Notes: generated from the sequence alone by a model not told the origin. A stretch of 64,000 nucleotides of DNA from Algibacter amylolyticus (GCF_014202225.1 NZ_JACHGE010000008.1:133912-197911), one strand, 5' to 3'. Shown: positions 36,613 through 46,730, counted from the stretch's first letter. Numbers and translations are program-made.

Positions 36613-38334
36613 ATGAAGATTATTATAAAACATACATTCGTTACATTGATGCTGTTATCTTTTGTGGCATGTAGTACTTTTGAACCCCTAGATGAAAATC
36701 TTGCTGGTGATGAAAGATTGAATTTTGACCCAGCATTTGCTGAAGGTTTATTGTTAAATGCCTACGAGGGTATGTCCAATCAACTATTATTTAATGATTC
36801 TGCTACCGATGATGCAGTAACCAATTACTTAAGCGGTTTCCGTAGAATGGCTACAGGCGAATGGAATGCCAATTACGCTGTGTCTAGTAGGTGGGGACAA
36901 TATCAATACGTGCTTTATATTAACAAATTTCTTACTGTAATTGATCAAGTGGAATGGAAGTTTGATGATGAAACAAATGATCTTATAAAACAACGTATGT
37001 ATGGAGAAGCTCTAGCAATGCGTGCATTAAGACATTTTTGGATACTTCAAGAACATGCAGGAGTTGGCACTTCAGGTAAACTTTTAGGTGTACCCTATAT
37101 TACCGAGTTTTTAGATAAAGATGCAGATTTTAATATTCCAAGACCTGAGTTTGCTGAAACTTTCGAGAAGATAAATAACGATTTTAATGAAGCATTAGAA
37201 TATATTCCTATGGATTGGGATGGAGATATCTCGAAACAACCAGCACGTTATAGCACATCAGATGTTAATAGATACGAATTTATATTTGGAGAAACTCAAG
37301 ATGGTCGTATAAATGGCCGCATTATAAAGGCTTTTCAAGCTAAGTTAAATCTTTTAGCCGCAAGTCCAGCTTTTTTAGATGGCTCGGGAGATTATTATCA
37401 AAAAACTAGCACTATACTAGCAGAACTTCTTAACGACAATGGTGGTATTAGCGGATTAAACCCAACAGGGCACTACGATTTTTATGATTTTAATATTGGT
37501 ACAAAAGTTTTTCCAGAAGTACTTTGGAGAGAGAATGTAGCTAATACATTTACTTGGGTAGAGCAACAACATTTTCCACCGTCATTGAATGGTGAAGGTC
37601 GCCTTAACCCAACTCAAAATCTAGTGGATGCATTTCCAATGATAAATGGAGAACCTTTCTCAAAAAATCATCCAGATTATAATCCCGCAAATCCATTTCA
37701 AAATAGAGATCCTAGGTTAAGAAGATATATTTTATACAACGGAAATGATTTAGATAGTAGAATTGTTAGAACTGGTGTTGGCGGTGGTGCCGATGAAATA
37801 GATAAAGTACAGTTCCGTTCTACTAGATCGGGTTATTACCTTAAAAAATTATTAGATCCTAGTGTAACCATTAGTGCTAACGGAAATATTTCTGCATCAG
37901 AAAAAATGAACGTATATTTAAGGTACACCGATTTGTATTTAATGTTTGCCGAGGCGGCTAATGAATTGGGTGGACCAGATAATATGGTTAACGGTTTATC
38001 TGCAAGAGCAGTAATAGGAGCTATAAGACAAAGAGCAGGACTTCATGCTGCAGATACCTATTTAGCAGGAATAACATCTAAAGAAGCTATGCGTACACTT
38101 ATTAGAAATGAGCGTAGATTAGAGCTATGTTTTGAAGGGCATCGTCTATTCGATTTACGCCGATGGAATATGTTAGATGATTTAACCGATATTATAGGAT
38201 CTAAATATAATGGCTCGCAATACGAAGAGTTTGTGGTGGAACCTAGGTTATATCCAGACAATGCTAATTATGCGCCAATACCACAAAGTGAATTGGTAAA
38301 GTTTGATGCTATTGAGCAAAATATAGGATGGTAA
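36613..38334 (+). CDS. SusD/RagB-family glycan-binding lipoprotein (second pair)
   Basis: A 573-residue lipoprotein: signal and lipobox LLSFVAC with Cys near residue 20, then acidic residues (STFEPLDENLAGDE). It has the SusD features GEALAMRALRHFWILQEHAG, YLRYTDLYLMFAEAANELGG, IGAIRQRAG and RNERRLELCFEGHRLFDLRRW, ending in PIPQSELVKFDAIEQNIGW. It pairs with the SusC encoded 21 bp upstream. A 95-bp gap separates it from the next lipoprotein gene. The ligand is unknown. Confidence 0.92.
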   Translation: MKIIIKHTFVTLMLLSFVACSTFEPLDENLAGDERLNFDPAFAEGLLLNAYEGMSNQLLFNDSATDDAVTNYLSGFRRMATGEWNANYAVSSRWGQYQYVLYINKFLTVIDQVEWKFDDETNDLIKQRMYGEALAMRALRHFWILQEHAGVGTSGKLLGVPYITEFLDKDADFNIPRPEFAETFEKINNDFNEALEYIPMDWDGDISKQPARYSTSDVNRYEFIFGETQDGRINGRIIKAFQAKLNLLAASPAFLDGSGDYYQKTSTILAELLNDNGGISGLNPTGHYDFYDFNIGTKVFPEVLWRENVANTFTWVEQQHFPPSLNGEGRLNPTQNLVDAFPMINGEPFSKNHPDYNPANPFQNRDPRLRRYILYNGNDLDSRIVRTGVGGGADEIDKVQFRSTRSGYYLKKLLDPSVTISANGNISASEKMNVYLRYTDLYLMFAEAANELGGPDNMVNGLSARAVIGAIRQRAGLHAADTYLAGITSKEAMRTLIRNERRLELCFEGHRLFDLRRWNMLDDLTDIIGSKYNGSQYEEFVVEPRLYPDNANYAPIPQSELVKFDAIEQNIGW

Positions 38335-38429
38335 CGTATTAATCTTACCAACAAAAAGAAATAAAAAAAAATGATGGTGATTGTAAAATCCCACTTAAGA
38401 TAAATGATTAATTGTAAATTTTTCGCCCG

Positions 38430-39455
38430 ATGAATACAAGAAATATAGTATTATTAATAAGTGCGCTAATCGCAATATCGTGTAGCAATTCTGAACCAGA
38501 ATTTGATGATTTTGATGTTATAGCAACTTATTTTCCATATCAAACACCTGCACGAACCCTTATTTTAGGGAAGTACGATCAAGGTTTTAATGACACTGAT
38601 AATGATTATAACTTTGAAATTACGGCGCTTATGACGGGGATACGTAGTAATGATACACAACGAAGTATCTATTTTGAAGTAGATAATAGTTTATTGGATA
38701 ATGTAGATAATGTAAAAGCACTTCCGCCTGCATACTATACCATGGAAAGAATTAGTCCGGTTGTTATACCATCGGGAGATACCAAAGCACGTATAAAGGT
38801 GCAATTACGTGATGAGTTTTTTGAAGACCCACTTTCCTTTGGAGCCGTAAATACAACTAACTATGTTATTCCTTTAACAATAACAAGGGCAGATAATATT
38901 GATAGTATTTTATCAGGCTCTAGCGTTTTACCAAACCCTGATAGAGTTAATCCTGCAGATTGGGATGTATTACCAAAAGATTATACACTTTTTGGAATTA
39001 AATTTATGAATAAATTTCATGGGAACTATCTTAGAAGGGGTGTCGATATGATAACTGCACCAACAAGTTCTATTGGCAGAAGATACCATGGAGCAAACGT
39101 AGTTGATGATGAAGTAATGCTTGTAGAAACTACAGGGTTAAATAAAGTTAAATTAGAAAACTTAATAGGTCGAGGTGAGGAGTCAAGCCCTGGTAATATT
39201 GAAATGGAGTTAACATTTAATGATGATGGTTCTTGTACAATATCGAGTTATGACGGTGATCCTAATGGTATAACTGGCTCAGGGAAATATGTAGAAGACG
39301 GCGATGCTTGGGGAGGAAAGTCGAGAGATGTTATATATTTAGATTATACATATACCGATCCAGATTTTAGTGAAACCCATGCTGTAAAGGATACCCTAGT
39401 AATTCGAGATAGAGCAGCGGTTTTTGAAGAGTTTGTAGTAGAGCTTAAAGAGTAG
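38430..39455 (+). CDS. DUF1735-like surface lipoprotein of a glycan-uptake locus
   Basis: A 341-residue lipoprotein: short signal ending in ALIAISC, with Cys near residue 18 and acidic residues soon after (SNSEPEFDDFD). The N-terminal half resembles the DUF1735/BT_3987-type domain often found downstream of SusD: an early YFPYQTPARTLILGKYD, then YFEVDNSLLDNV, and YYTMERISPVVIPSG with VPL-type strands TNYVIPLTITRAD. The C-terminal part is a beta-rich domain with YHGANVVDDEVM. Such proteins are thought to bind glycans at the cell surface. Family assignment is from pattern recall, moderately sure. Confidence 0.7.
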   Translation: MNTRNIVLLISALIAISCSNSEPEFDDFDVIATYFPYQTPARTLILGKYDQGFNDTDNDYNFEITALMTGIRSNDTQRSIYFEVDNSLLDNVDNVKALPPAYYTMERISPVVIPSGDTKARIKVQLRDEFFEDPLSFGAVNTTNYVIPLTITRADNIDSILSGSSVLPNPDRVNPADWDVLPKDYTLFGIKFMNKFHGNYLRRGVDMITAPTSSIGRRYHGANVVDDEVMLVETTGLNKVKLENLIGRGEESSPGNIEMELTFNDDGSCTISSYDGDPNGITGSGKYVEDGDAWGGKSRDVIYLDYTYTDPDFSETHAVKDTLVIRDRAAVFEEFVVELKE

Positions 39456-39572
39456 AATCAAGAAATAAAATAAACTATAATAAACTTAAATTTTATTCAT
39501 TAACACTTAATTATTCAAGCAATTAAGTTGAATGTCTCAAAAATTTTTCGATTATTAAAAATATTAAAACAG

Positions 39573-40454
39573 ATGAAACAAATAATTAATTTTTCAAGCT
39601 CTAAATTCTTAGCTTTATTATGTGCATTTGGATTTGTTGTGCTTTTTAGCGCTTGTGATAGCGATGATGATGCGTCTTCAAATATTGAGAGAGTTTCCAT
39701 GAAAACATTGCCGCAATTAGATTATATATTAGGAGATATGCTAAATTTATCCGATTTAGTTATTACTCTAAATAAAGGTGGCGAAGATATAGATATTCCT
39801 TTTAGTGCTTTTGCTCAAGAAGGTATCACCACCGAACCAGAAAATGGTACAGTATTAGATTTTTCGAATGAAGCCATAACTATAAAAATTGGTGAAACAG
39901 GAAAAGGATTGGTACAGGCCATAACCATTACAAACGAGGTTACTGCCATGGAAATTAAAACAGAACCTAAAACAGATTATTTCTATAACCAAAGTTTAGA
40001 CTTAACGGATATGGTAATTACATTTACCTATGAGAACGGAGATATTGCAGATTTACTATATTTAGATGTTAGAAAGGATTTAGAAACGGTACCTGCTAAC
40101 GGAACAGCGATTGATTCGAATACCGATGTAAGTATAACACACCTTGCAACAGGACTAAATATAGTTCAAGAATTAAATCTAACTACATTTTTTCCTAAAA
40201 GTGCTGTACTTGTAAGCGGACCAACAAAAACAGAGTATTCAGTAAACGAAATATTAGATCTTTCTGGAACTGTTATTCGATATACTCAGATTAATAATAG
40301 TGAAGCTGAAATTGGAGCTGAAGATTTTGAAGCATTAGGTATTACTGCTAACCCTTTAAATGGTAAGCCAATAAGTGCTGTAGTTACCGAGGTAAAAGTT
40401 AAACACAGATTACCAGGTACCGAGGTAAGCTTTCCTATCGTGGTTAACCCATAG
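39573..40454 (+). CDS. Surface lipoprotein with repeated Ig-like domains
   Basis: A 293-residue lipoprotein from ATG at 39573; an in-frame TTG at 39528 adds 15 residues ahead of the signal. The lipobox is VVLFSAC with Cys at about residue 28, followed by DSDDDASS, a surface-export type sequence. The mature part has about three beta-sandwich repeats of roughly 85 residues, marked by I-x3-P-x3-Y-x5-LDL(T/S)D-x-VITFTY-like strands (PKTDYFYNQSLDLTDMVITF; PTKTEYSVNEILDLSGTVIR), resembling bacterial Ig-like group-3 domains. Likely a surface glycan-binding or spacer protein of the SusCD locus; ligand unknown. Confidence 0.7.
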   Translation: MKQIINFSSSKFLALLCAFGFVVLFSACDSDDDASSNIERVSMKTLPQLDYILGDMLNLSDLVITLNKGGEDIDIPFSAFAQEGITTEPENGTVLDFSNEAITIKIGETGKGLVQAITITNEVTAMEIKTEPKTDYFYNQSLDLTDMVITFTYENGDIADLLYLDVRKDLETVPANGTAIDSNTDVSITHLATGLNIVQELNLTTFFPKSAVLVSGPTKTEYSVNEILDLSGTVIRYTQINNSEAEIGAEDFEALGITANPLNGKPISAVVTEVKVKHRLPGTEVSFPIVVNP

Positions 40455-40544
40455 AATTGAAATAAGTATGGAGGTGTAATGAATCAATAACAGGTTAAAC
40501 TTTTCGAGAATCTCTTTTTTGTAAATATGCCCAATTTTCTTTTT

Positions 40545-41390
40545 ATGGAAAAGTTAAACTTTTTTAGAAATTTTTTATGTGCAATTTGCCTAATGTCGGC
40601 ATCATGTCTATACGCACACGGGAGTTTATCTAAACGTATAAAAGAGAAAACGATAGAAATTGGGAAGCATCCAAAAAATGCTATATTATATTTTGAACGC
40701 GGATTCTTGTATCAACAACATGAAGAGTTTAATAAAGCTATTAAAGACTATTTAAAATCAGAAAAATTAGGTAACTCAAGCAACCTGCTGAACTATAGAA
40801 AAGCTCAAAGCTACTTTAAAAAGAATAAATTTAAGCAAGCATTAGAGGCTTCAAAAGTTTATTTAAAAAAGGATAGTGTAGATGTTAAGATTAACAAGTT
40901 GCATGCTCAAATATTAATTCAATTAAAAGACTATCAAGAAGCCTTAAAATATTATGGTTATTTTATTAATAATACCATAGATATTAATCCAGACGACGTT
41001 ATCGAATATAGCCAAATTTATCTGGCATTAAACTCAAATGATTATCCAAAGGCGCTCGAAGTTATTCAATCTGGCTTAAACAAGTTGGGTAAAAACACAT
41101 TTGCACTCCAATTACAAAAATTAGAATATTTAGAAGCTTCACTTAAAATAGAAGAGGCTATAGAGCAATACAACTATTTTATATTAAGTACAGATAGAAG
41201 AGAGTTTTGGTATTATAACAAGGCAAAGTATCTATTTGACAACAAGCGTGTTGAAGGTTCTAAAATAGCCCTTCAACAGGCAAAAACAGCTATAGTTTTA
41301 TTAAATGAAAAGTTTAGAAATACATTAGCAATAAAAAAACTACAAAATGAAATCAATACTCTTGAAAATAAATTATCAAATGAAAATTAA
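40545..41390 (+). CDS. Secreted TPR-repeat protein
   Basis: A 281-residue protein from ATG 40545, which gives a compact signal peptide (MEKLNFFRNFLCAICLMSAS, cut near CLYA). ATG 40527 is an alternative adding six residues. The mature protein is all helical with TPR-like units (AILYFERGFLYQQHEEFNKA, LNYRKAQSYFKKNKFKQALE, INKLHAQILIQLKDYQEALK). TPR proteins scaffold complexes; here it may support the uptake system or the phosphatase whose start overlaps its last 11 bp. That overlap implies translational coupling. The Cys in the signal is not followed by a good surface-export sequence, so lipidation is uncertain. Confidence 0.72.
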   Translation: MEKLNFFRNFLCAICLMSASCLYAHGSLSKRIKEKTIEIGKHPKNAILYFERGFLYQQHEEFNKAIKDYLKSEKLGNSSNLLNYRKAQSYFKKNKFKQALEASKVYLKKDSVDVKINKLHAQILIQLKDYQEALKYYGYFINNTIDINPDDVIEYSQIYLALNSNDYPKALEVIQSGLNKLGKNTFALQLQKLEYLEASLKIEEAIEQYNYFILSTDRREFWYYNKAKYLFDNKRVEGSKIALQQAKTAIVLLNEKFRNTLAIKKLQNEINTLENKLSNEN

Positions 41391-44085
41391 ACCTATTGTA
41401 TATGTTTTTTTATTGTTTGTTTCTGCAATTACATTTGCACAAAACTCAATAACTTTGGTTAATCCTCCAACTACCGTTACGGCAGATACCGAGGTCGCTA
41501 TTACTTTTAATTACACAAAAAATGTAGCTAGAGCGCATGCATACATCAGATTAAAAGATGCTAGTGGTAATTTAACCGAGGTTAATCAAATAGTAACGGA
41601 TAATTCAGGAACCTTAACATTAGACCTGCCAATACCGGCATCGGCACTTGGTTCTGGTTATAGTTATCAGGCACAAATATTTAATCCGGATGCGGGTTAT
41701 GCACATTTGGCTACCGAAAATTTTCCAGGTGTAACCGTAGTAGCAGGAGAAGTACCACCAAATACTATAGTAATGACTAATTATCCAACAACGGTACAAG
41801 CGGGTACATTTGTAAATGTTACTTTTGATTATACTAAGGATGTAGAACGTGCACATGCTTTTATTAGATTTAAGGACATAAGCGGAAACCTAACAGATGT
41901 TAACCAAATAGTAACCGATAATGCAGGAACATTAACTTTAAGTCTAGAAATACCTTCAGGTTTATTTCCTGGGTCTAGTTACAGCTACCAAGCCCAAATT
42001 TTTAATCCAGATGTGCCGGATGGTTACGTGCATTTGGCAACACAAAACGTAACGGGAATAACCGTAGAATCGACGCCGTCTCCTGGCGAGCGTATCTCGG
42101 TAGGTGATAATTGGAACTATTATGATGCTGGAAATGAACCAACAGGCAACTGGAAAATTGCTGCTTTTGATGATTCGTCTTGGGCGTCTGGTAATGCCGA
42201 ATTGGGTTATGGTGAAGGAGATGAAGCAACGGTTATTAGTACTGGAGCGCTTACCTCGTATTACAGGAAATCTTTTACCGCATCAACAGACGATGTCTCT
42301 TTAAAATATTTAGATATGAGTGCCTTAAGAGATGATGGTATGGTCGTGTATATTAATGGTACAGAGGTGTGGCGAGATAATATGCCAAGTGGAACTATTA
42401 ATTATAACAGTTTTGCAACTTCTGCAGCTACAGAAGGTATATGGATTAATAATGTAATAGATAATCTTTTAGTTGATGGTACAAACGTTGTAGCTGTCGA
42501 GATCCATCAAAATGGAGCAACAAGTTCTGATATTAGTTTTAATTTTCGCTTAGAAGTTAGAGATGAAGTTCAAGCAGAATTAACAAGAGGCCCTTATTTA
42601 CAAAAAGGAAGACCAGATGCTATTACTGTAAAATATAGAACCAATACCAATACAGAAACTATTATTAATTACGGTACGTCTTTAGGGGCTTTAAATAGCA
42701 CGGTGTCTAATACAGCAGTAAATAGCGATCATGAAATTGAGTTAACAGGTTTGCTTCCAAACACCAAATACTACTACGAAATAGCAAACAATGCAGGTGT
42801 ATTTGTTTTAGAGTCTAGCGATATGTTTTTTAAAACAGCGCCAACTACAGGTACAGATCAATTTGTAAGAGCATGGATTTTAGGAGATGCTGGTACCGGG
42901 GATTTAAATCAGAAAAATGTTCGTGATGAATATTATGATTATGTAGCAAACGCAAGTACAAACCCTAACCAAACAGATATGATGTTATTTTTAGGGGATA
43001 ACGCTTATAATAGCGGTTTAGACAACGAATATCAAATAGCACTTTTTAATATTTATAAAGAGCAACTAAAGAATACGGTAGCATGGTCTACACTAGGAAA
43101 TCATGATGGGTATTCGGCAGATTCAAATACGCAAACTGGGCCTTATTACGATATTTTTAGTTTTCCAACGGCAGGAGAATCGGGAGGTATACCTTCGGGA
43201 ACAGAGGCGTATTATTCTTTTGATTATGCCAATATTCACTTTATAGTATTAGAATCTTATACCTTAGATACCAACGAAAACCAAATGGCTTGGTGTACGC
43301 AAGATATTCAAAATACAGACCAAGACTGGATTGTGGCTATATTTCATCATCCACCTTACTCTAAAGGATCTCACGATTCAGATTTTGAAGCGCCTCTGGT
43401 AAATATGAGAAATAACTTTTTACCAATTTTAGAGGCAAATGGTGTCGATTTAATTTTGAGTGGTCATTCACATTCATATGAAAGATCTTATTTTATAAAT
43501 GGACATTACGGACTTTCTGATAGTTTTGATATAAGTTCACATACGGTTGGTAGCAATGGAAATTTATCTGGTAAGGCAGATACTGCAGATGGTGCTTACC
43601 AAAAAACAGATACAGAAAATCCAGGTGCTGTATATATAACTACAGGATCTGCAGGTAAAATTTCTGGAGGAGATTTAGATCATAATGCTATGTATGCTTC
43701 TTTAAATGAATTGGGTTCATGTGTTTTAGAAATAGAAGACGATGGCGTCGATGGACAAAACTTAGTAGTTAAATTCATTAACGATAATGGTTCTGTTTCA
43801 GATTACTTTACAATAAATAAAACGGGTATTTCACTTTCTACAGAACAAAATGTAGTTAATAGTTTAGATACTATTGCATATCCTGTTCCTGTTAAAGGGC
43901 TTTTAAATATTAATGTAAAACCTAGTGAATCTTTAAAGGAGGTTAAAATTTATAATGCGGTGGGTAAACTTGTTAAATCAAGTACACTTAGTAAAATTAA
44001 CGTAAATGCTATGCCTGCTGGAATGTATGTGGTGCATATTATTACAGATAAAGAAGAGTATTATAAAAATATTGTAGTGGAGTAA
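41380..44085 (+). CDS. T9SS-exported purple-acid-phosphatase-like metallophosphoesterase with Ig-like modules
   Basis: A 901-residue secreted protein, started at 41380 because the signal peptide (MKIKPIVYVFLLFVSAITFA) begins there. Two Ig-like modules with GTLTLDLPIP and YSYQAQIFNPD motifs occupy about 20-225. A jelly-roll-like segment follows (about 230-400: DNWNYYDAGNEPTGNWK), then a purple-acid-phosphatase N-terminal Fn3-like domain and the phosphoesterase (about 495-780), with metal motifs LGDAGTGD, LFLGDNAYNSG, LGNHDG, FHHPPYSKGSH and SGHSHSYERS. A T9SS sorting tail ends it. It may remove phosphate from a glycan or other polymer outside the cell. The same Ig-like modules occur in the arabinose-linked proteins at 51403-58256. 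Confidence 0.85.
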   Translation: MKIKPIVYVFLLFVSAITFAQNSITLVNPPTTVTADTEVAITFNYTKNVARAHAYIRLKDASGNLTEVNQIVTDNSGTLTLDLPIPASALGSGYSYQAQIFNPDAGYAHLATENFPGVTVVAGEVPPNTIVMTNYPTTVQAGTFVNVTFDYTKDVERAHAFIRFKDISGNLTDVNQIVTDNAGTLTLSLEIPSGLFPGSSYSYQAQIFNPDVPDGYVHLATQNVTGITVESTPSPGERISVGDNWNYYDAGNEPTGNWKIAAFDDSSWASGNAELGYGEGDEATVISTGALTSYYRKSFTASTDDVSLKYLDMSALRDDGMVVYINGTEVWRDNMPSGTINYNSFATSAATEGIWINNVIDNLLVDGTNVVAVEIHQNGATSSDISFNFRLEVRDEVQAELTRGPYLQKGRPDAITVKYRTNTNTETIINYGTSLGALNSTVSNTAVNSDHEIELTGLLPNTKYYYEIANNAGVFVLESSDMFFKTAPTTGTDQFVRAWILGDAGTGDLNQKNVRDEYYDYVANASTNPNQTDMMLFLGDNAYNSGLDNEYQIALFNIYKEQLKNTVAWSTLGNHDGYSADSNTQTGPYYDIFSFPTAGESGGIPSGTEAYYSFDYANIHFIVLESYTLDTNENQMAWCTQDIQNTDQDWIVAIFHHPPYSKGSHDSDFEAPLVNMRNNFLPILEANGVDLILSGHSHSYERSYFINGHYGLSDSFDISSHTVGSNGNLSGKADTADGAYQKTDTENPGAVYITTGSAGKISGGDLDHNAMYASLNELGSCVLEIEDDGVDGQNLVVKFINDNGSVSDYFTINKTGISLSTEQNVVNSLDTIAYPVPVKGLLNINVKPSESLKEVKIYNAVGKLVKSSTLSKINVNAMPAGMYVVHIITDKEEYYKNIVVE

Positions 44086-44142
44086 AATAGGGTTATAAAG
44101 CTACTTTACTTTAAACAAAACGTAGAGCAATATTCGAGAAAT

Positions 44143-44178
44143 AAAAAAGAGGAATAAATTAATTTATTCCTCTTTTTT
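44143..44178. terminator. Perfect 36-bp palindrome, bidirectional terminator
   Basis: Bases 44143-44160 and 44161-44178 are exact reverse complements with no spacer; in RNA the central AT bases form the loop. Each strand ends in a run of six or more T residues. It lies between the convergent phosphatase and GH3 genes and should stop transcription in both directions. Confidence 0.85.
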
Positions 44179-44228
44179 TATGATTAACAGTAAACTTTAT
44201 AATAACTATTTCTAGTTTTTATATGGCA

Positions 44229-46592
44229 TTACTCAATGGTAATGGTTTTGTTAAGTCTAATATCTTCAGCAGAACTACCAATCATTATTTCAAACTGTCC
44301 TGGTTCAACTACATACTTTAGGTCTTTGTCCCATAAACCAAATTCATTAATAGGAATGGTAAAATTAATTGTAGTGGTTTCAGAAGGTTTTAATTCTACT
44401 TTTTTAAATTCTTTTAAAACTTTTACAGGAGTAGATACCGAACTAATTTTATCGTTAAAATAAACCTGAACAACCTCTTTACCCGTTACTTTACCTGTGT
44501 TTTTAAGCTTTATAGATAGGTTTAAGTTGCCATTCATATCTAATTTTGTGTCTTGTACTTGTAAATCGGAATATTCAAACTGCGTATAACTTAAACCATG
44601 TCCGAAAGGAAATAATGGATCTGGAGAAGAAAACACATAATCTCTTCCTGGTTTTTCTGGGCTACCCGGATTTCTATAAAATCCTCTAGCAGATGGCTTA
44701 TGGTTATAAAATACAGGAACATGGCCCACACTTTTAGGTACACTTACTGTTAGTTTTCCAGATGGGTTTACATCGCCAAATAGTACTTTAGCAACAGCAG
44801 TTCCACCTTGTTCTCCTGGGTACCAAGCTTCAACAATTGCTGGGATATGGTCTTTTTCCCAAGCAATAGAATAGGCTCTTCCATGCACCATTACTAGCAC
44901 AATTGGTTTTCCTGTTTTATAAATAGCTTCTATAAGTTCTGGCTGTACACCAGGAGGTGTTAACGTTGTTCTGTCAAAACCTTCGCCAGAAGTAGGGTAG
45001 TCGCCTGGAATATCTTGGCCCCAGCCAATTCCAGATAAAACACTACTTGTACCACCAATAACTAAAACAACAACGTCGCTTTTTTCTGCAGCTTCAACCG
45101 CAGCTTGAATTTGGCTTTTATCATCACCAACAATGTCACACCCTTTAGCATAATTTACTTCTATGGTGTTGTTTGCGTATTGTTTAATACCATCTAGTAT
45201 TGTTACTCCCGAAGCGTTATCTTTGGTATAGCTATAATCGCCATATTGTACTTGATGCGCATTTGGGCCAACAACAGCAATAGACTTTAAGGTATTTGCA
45301 TTTAATGGTAATAAGCTATTTTCGTTTTTAAGTAGTATAATAGATTCTTCGGCTATTTCTCTAGCTAGATTTACAGCTTCTTCGGTATGGATAAGATCAG
45401 AAACTTTTTTAGGGGCTTTGTAGGGTTTATCAAATAAGCCAGTTTTAAATTTAACGGTTAGTATGTTACTAACGGCTTGGTCTATAAGTTTAATATCTAC
45501 TTGTCCTGTTTTTACTAAATTGGCTAATTCTGAATACGCAAAAGTCTTAGGCGCTTCTAGGTCTACACCAGCTTCAATGGCGCTAATAGCAGTTGCGGCT
45601 GCATCTTCTGTAATTTTATGAAAATAATTAAGCATGGCTACGGCCTCGTAATCTGAAAACACATAACCTGTAAACCCAAGTTCGTTTCTTAAAACATCCT
45701 TCATTAAATAAGTGTTGGAGTGCATTGGTATACCATTAACCTCATTATAGGCAGGCATTAACGAGTATATATTAGCTTCTTGTATCACTTTTTGAAATGG
45801 GTATAAGTGCAAATCTCTTAATTCTCTTGGGCCTATATTATTTGGTCCAAGATTAATACCAGCAATAGGAGTACTATAGGCTACATAATGCTTTGCAGTA
45901 CACATTAATTTACCATCTGGTATGTGTGTTTTTGTAACTTCAGGATCGCCTTGCATACCTATAACAAATGCTTTTCCCATTTCGGCTACTAAATATGGGT
46001 CTTCACCAAAGGTTTCTTCGGCTCTACCAAATCTTGGATCTCTAGATAAATCGAAAATTGGAGATAAAGCTTGATCTACACCAGACAGACTAGCCTCTTG
46101 TGCTATAGTGGCTCCCATTTTTTTTATTAACTCTGGATTCCATGTGCTTCCTTGTCCTATAGTTTGCGGAAAAATAGTCGCTCCAAACGCCAACTGACCA
46201 TGTAAACATTCCGCTATTTGTATGGCAGGTATACCTAACCTTGTGTTGTTTCGTAAATAATTATCGCTTGCTTCAGATAATTTAGAAATTATATCTACTC
46301 CAATAAACGGACTTTCAAGCGTACCAATACTACCACCTTTAAATAAAGAGTCTAATGTTTTTTCGCTAATATTGCCTTTGTCGTCATATTTTATATGCTT
46401 TAGGCTTAACATATTCATTTGCGAAATTTTTTCATCAAGTGTCATGCGTCCCAAAAGATCATTTACACGAACTTCCACCGGTAATGTGCTATTTTTATAA
46501 GGTAGGTTTTTTGTCTTATTTTTTTGAGCACTACAGGATGCAAGTATTAAAAAATAACTTGCTACTGCTACAATTGTTGTTTTAGTATTCAT
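44229..46592 (-). CDS. bglX: GH3 family glycoside hydrolase lipoprotein (BglX-type)
   Basis: A 787-residue enzyme on the minus strand. A lipobox (LILASC) puts Cys near residue 20, followed by SAQKNK, so it is probably periplasmic and lipid-anchored. The GH3 N-terminal TIM barrel has KHYVAYS and the nucleophile Asp in TGYVFSDYEAV. The C-terminal alpha/beta domain (about 400-640) and a fibronectin III-like domain (about 690-780) complete the BglX layout. It removes beta-linked terminal sugars (glucose, xylose or arabinose are known GH3 substrates). It is divergent from the GH2 gene and shares a 264-bp gap holding an operator between two -7 boxes, so an arabinose link is likely. Exact specificity unknown. 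Confidence 0.92.
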   Translation of the reverse strand: MNTKTTIVAVASYFLILASCSAQKNKTKNLPYKNSTLPVEVRVNDLLGRMTLDEKISQMNMLSLKHIKYDDKGNISEKTLDSLFKGGSIGTLESPFIGVDIISKLSEASDNYLRNNTRLGIPAIQIAECLHGQLAFGATIFPQTIGQGSTWNPELIKKMGATIAQEASLSGVDQALSPIFDLSRDPRFGRAEETFGEDPYLVAEMGKAFVIGMQGDPEVTKTHIPDGKLMCTAKHYVAYSTPIAGINLGPNNIGPRELRDLHLYPFQKVIQEANIYSLMPAYNEVNGIPMHSNTYLMKDVLRNELGFTGYVFSDYEAVAMLNYFHKITEDAAATAISAIEAGVDLEAPKTFAYSELANLVKTGQVDIKLIDQAVSNILTVKFKTGLFDKPYKAPKKVSDLIHTEEAVNLAREIAEESIILLKNENSLLPLNANTLKSIAVVGPNAHQVQYGDYSYTKDNASGVTILDGIKQYANNTIEVNYAKGCDIVGDDKSQIQAAVEAAEKSDVVVLVIGGTSSVLSGIGWGQDIPGDYPTSGEGFDRTTLTPPGVQPELIEAIYKTGKPIVLVMVHGRAYSIAWEKDHIPAIVEAWYPGEQGGTAVAKVLFGDVNPSGKLTVSVPKSVGHVPVFYNHKPSARGFYRNPGSPEKPGRDYVFSSPDPLFPFGHGLSYTQFEYSDLQVQDTKLDMNGNLNLSIKLKNTGKVTGKEVVQVYFNDKISSVSTPVKVLKEFKKVELKPSETTTINFTIPINEFGLWDKDLKYVVEPGQFEIMIGSSAEDIRLNKTITIE

Positions 46593-46697
46593 AGGAGTTT
46601 TTAAATTTAATTATCGAGGTTTTAGTCCATTTTTACAGGTGTTACGGGCTTTAAAATAAGCACTAAACACCTCTCTAAAATCTTTTTTTATAACTTT

Positions 46698-46730
46698 CAA
46701 ATATAAAGTGTATAAAATACACTATATTTG
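46698..46730. promoter_or_regulatory. AraR-like operator flanked by divergent -7 boxes (GH3 and GH2 genes)
   Basis: Operator AAGTGTATAAAATACACTA (46706-46724) is a near-perfect dyad of the AANTGT-N7-ACACTT type. A minus-strand TATATTTG box (46698-46705) touches its left end, and a plus-strand TATATTTG box (46723-46730) overlaps its right end. One bound repressor would block both promoters. A second palindrome, CTATATTTGGTAAATATAG (46722-46740), overlaps the right box. The rest of the 264-bp gap is AT-rich without other features. Confidence 0.75.

Noticed and set aside
39490-39508. ACACTT at 39503 upstream of the Ig-repeat lipoprotein as an AraR operator
   Set aside because: The left arm reads ATTTTA and shares almost nothing with AANTGT.
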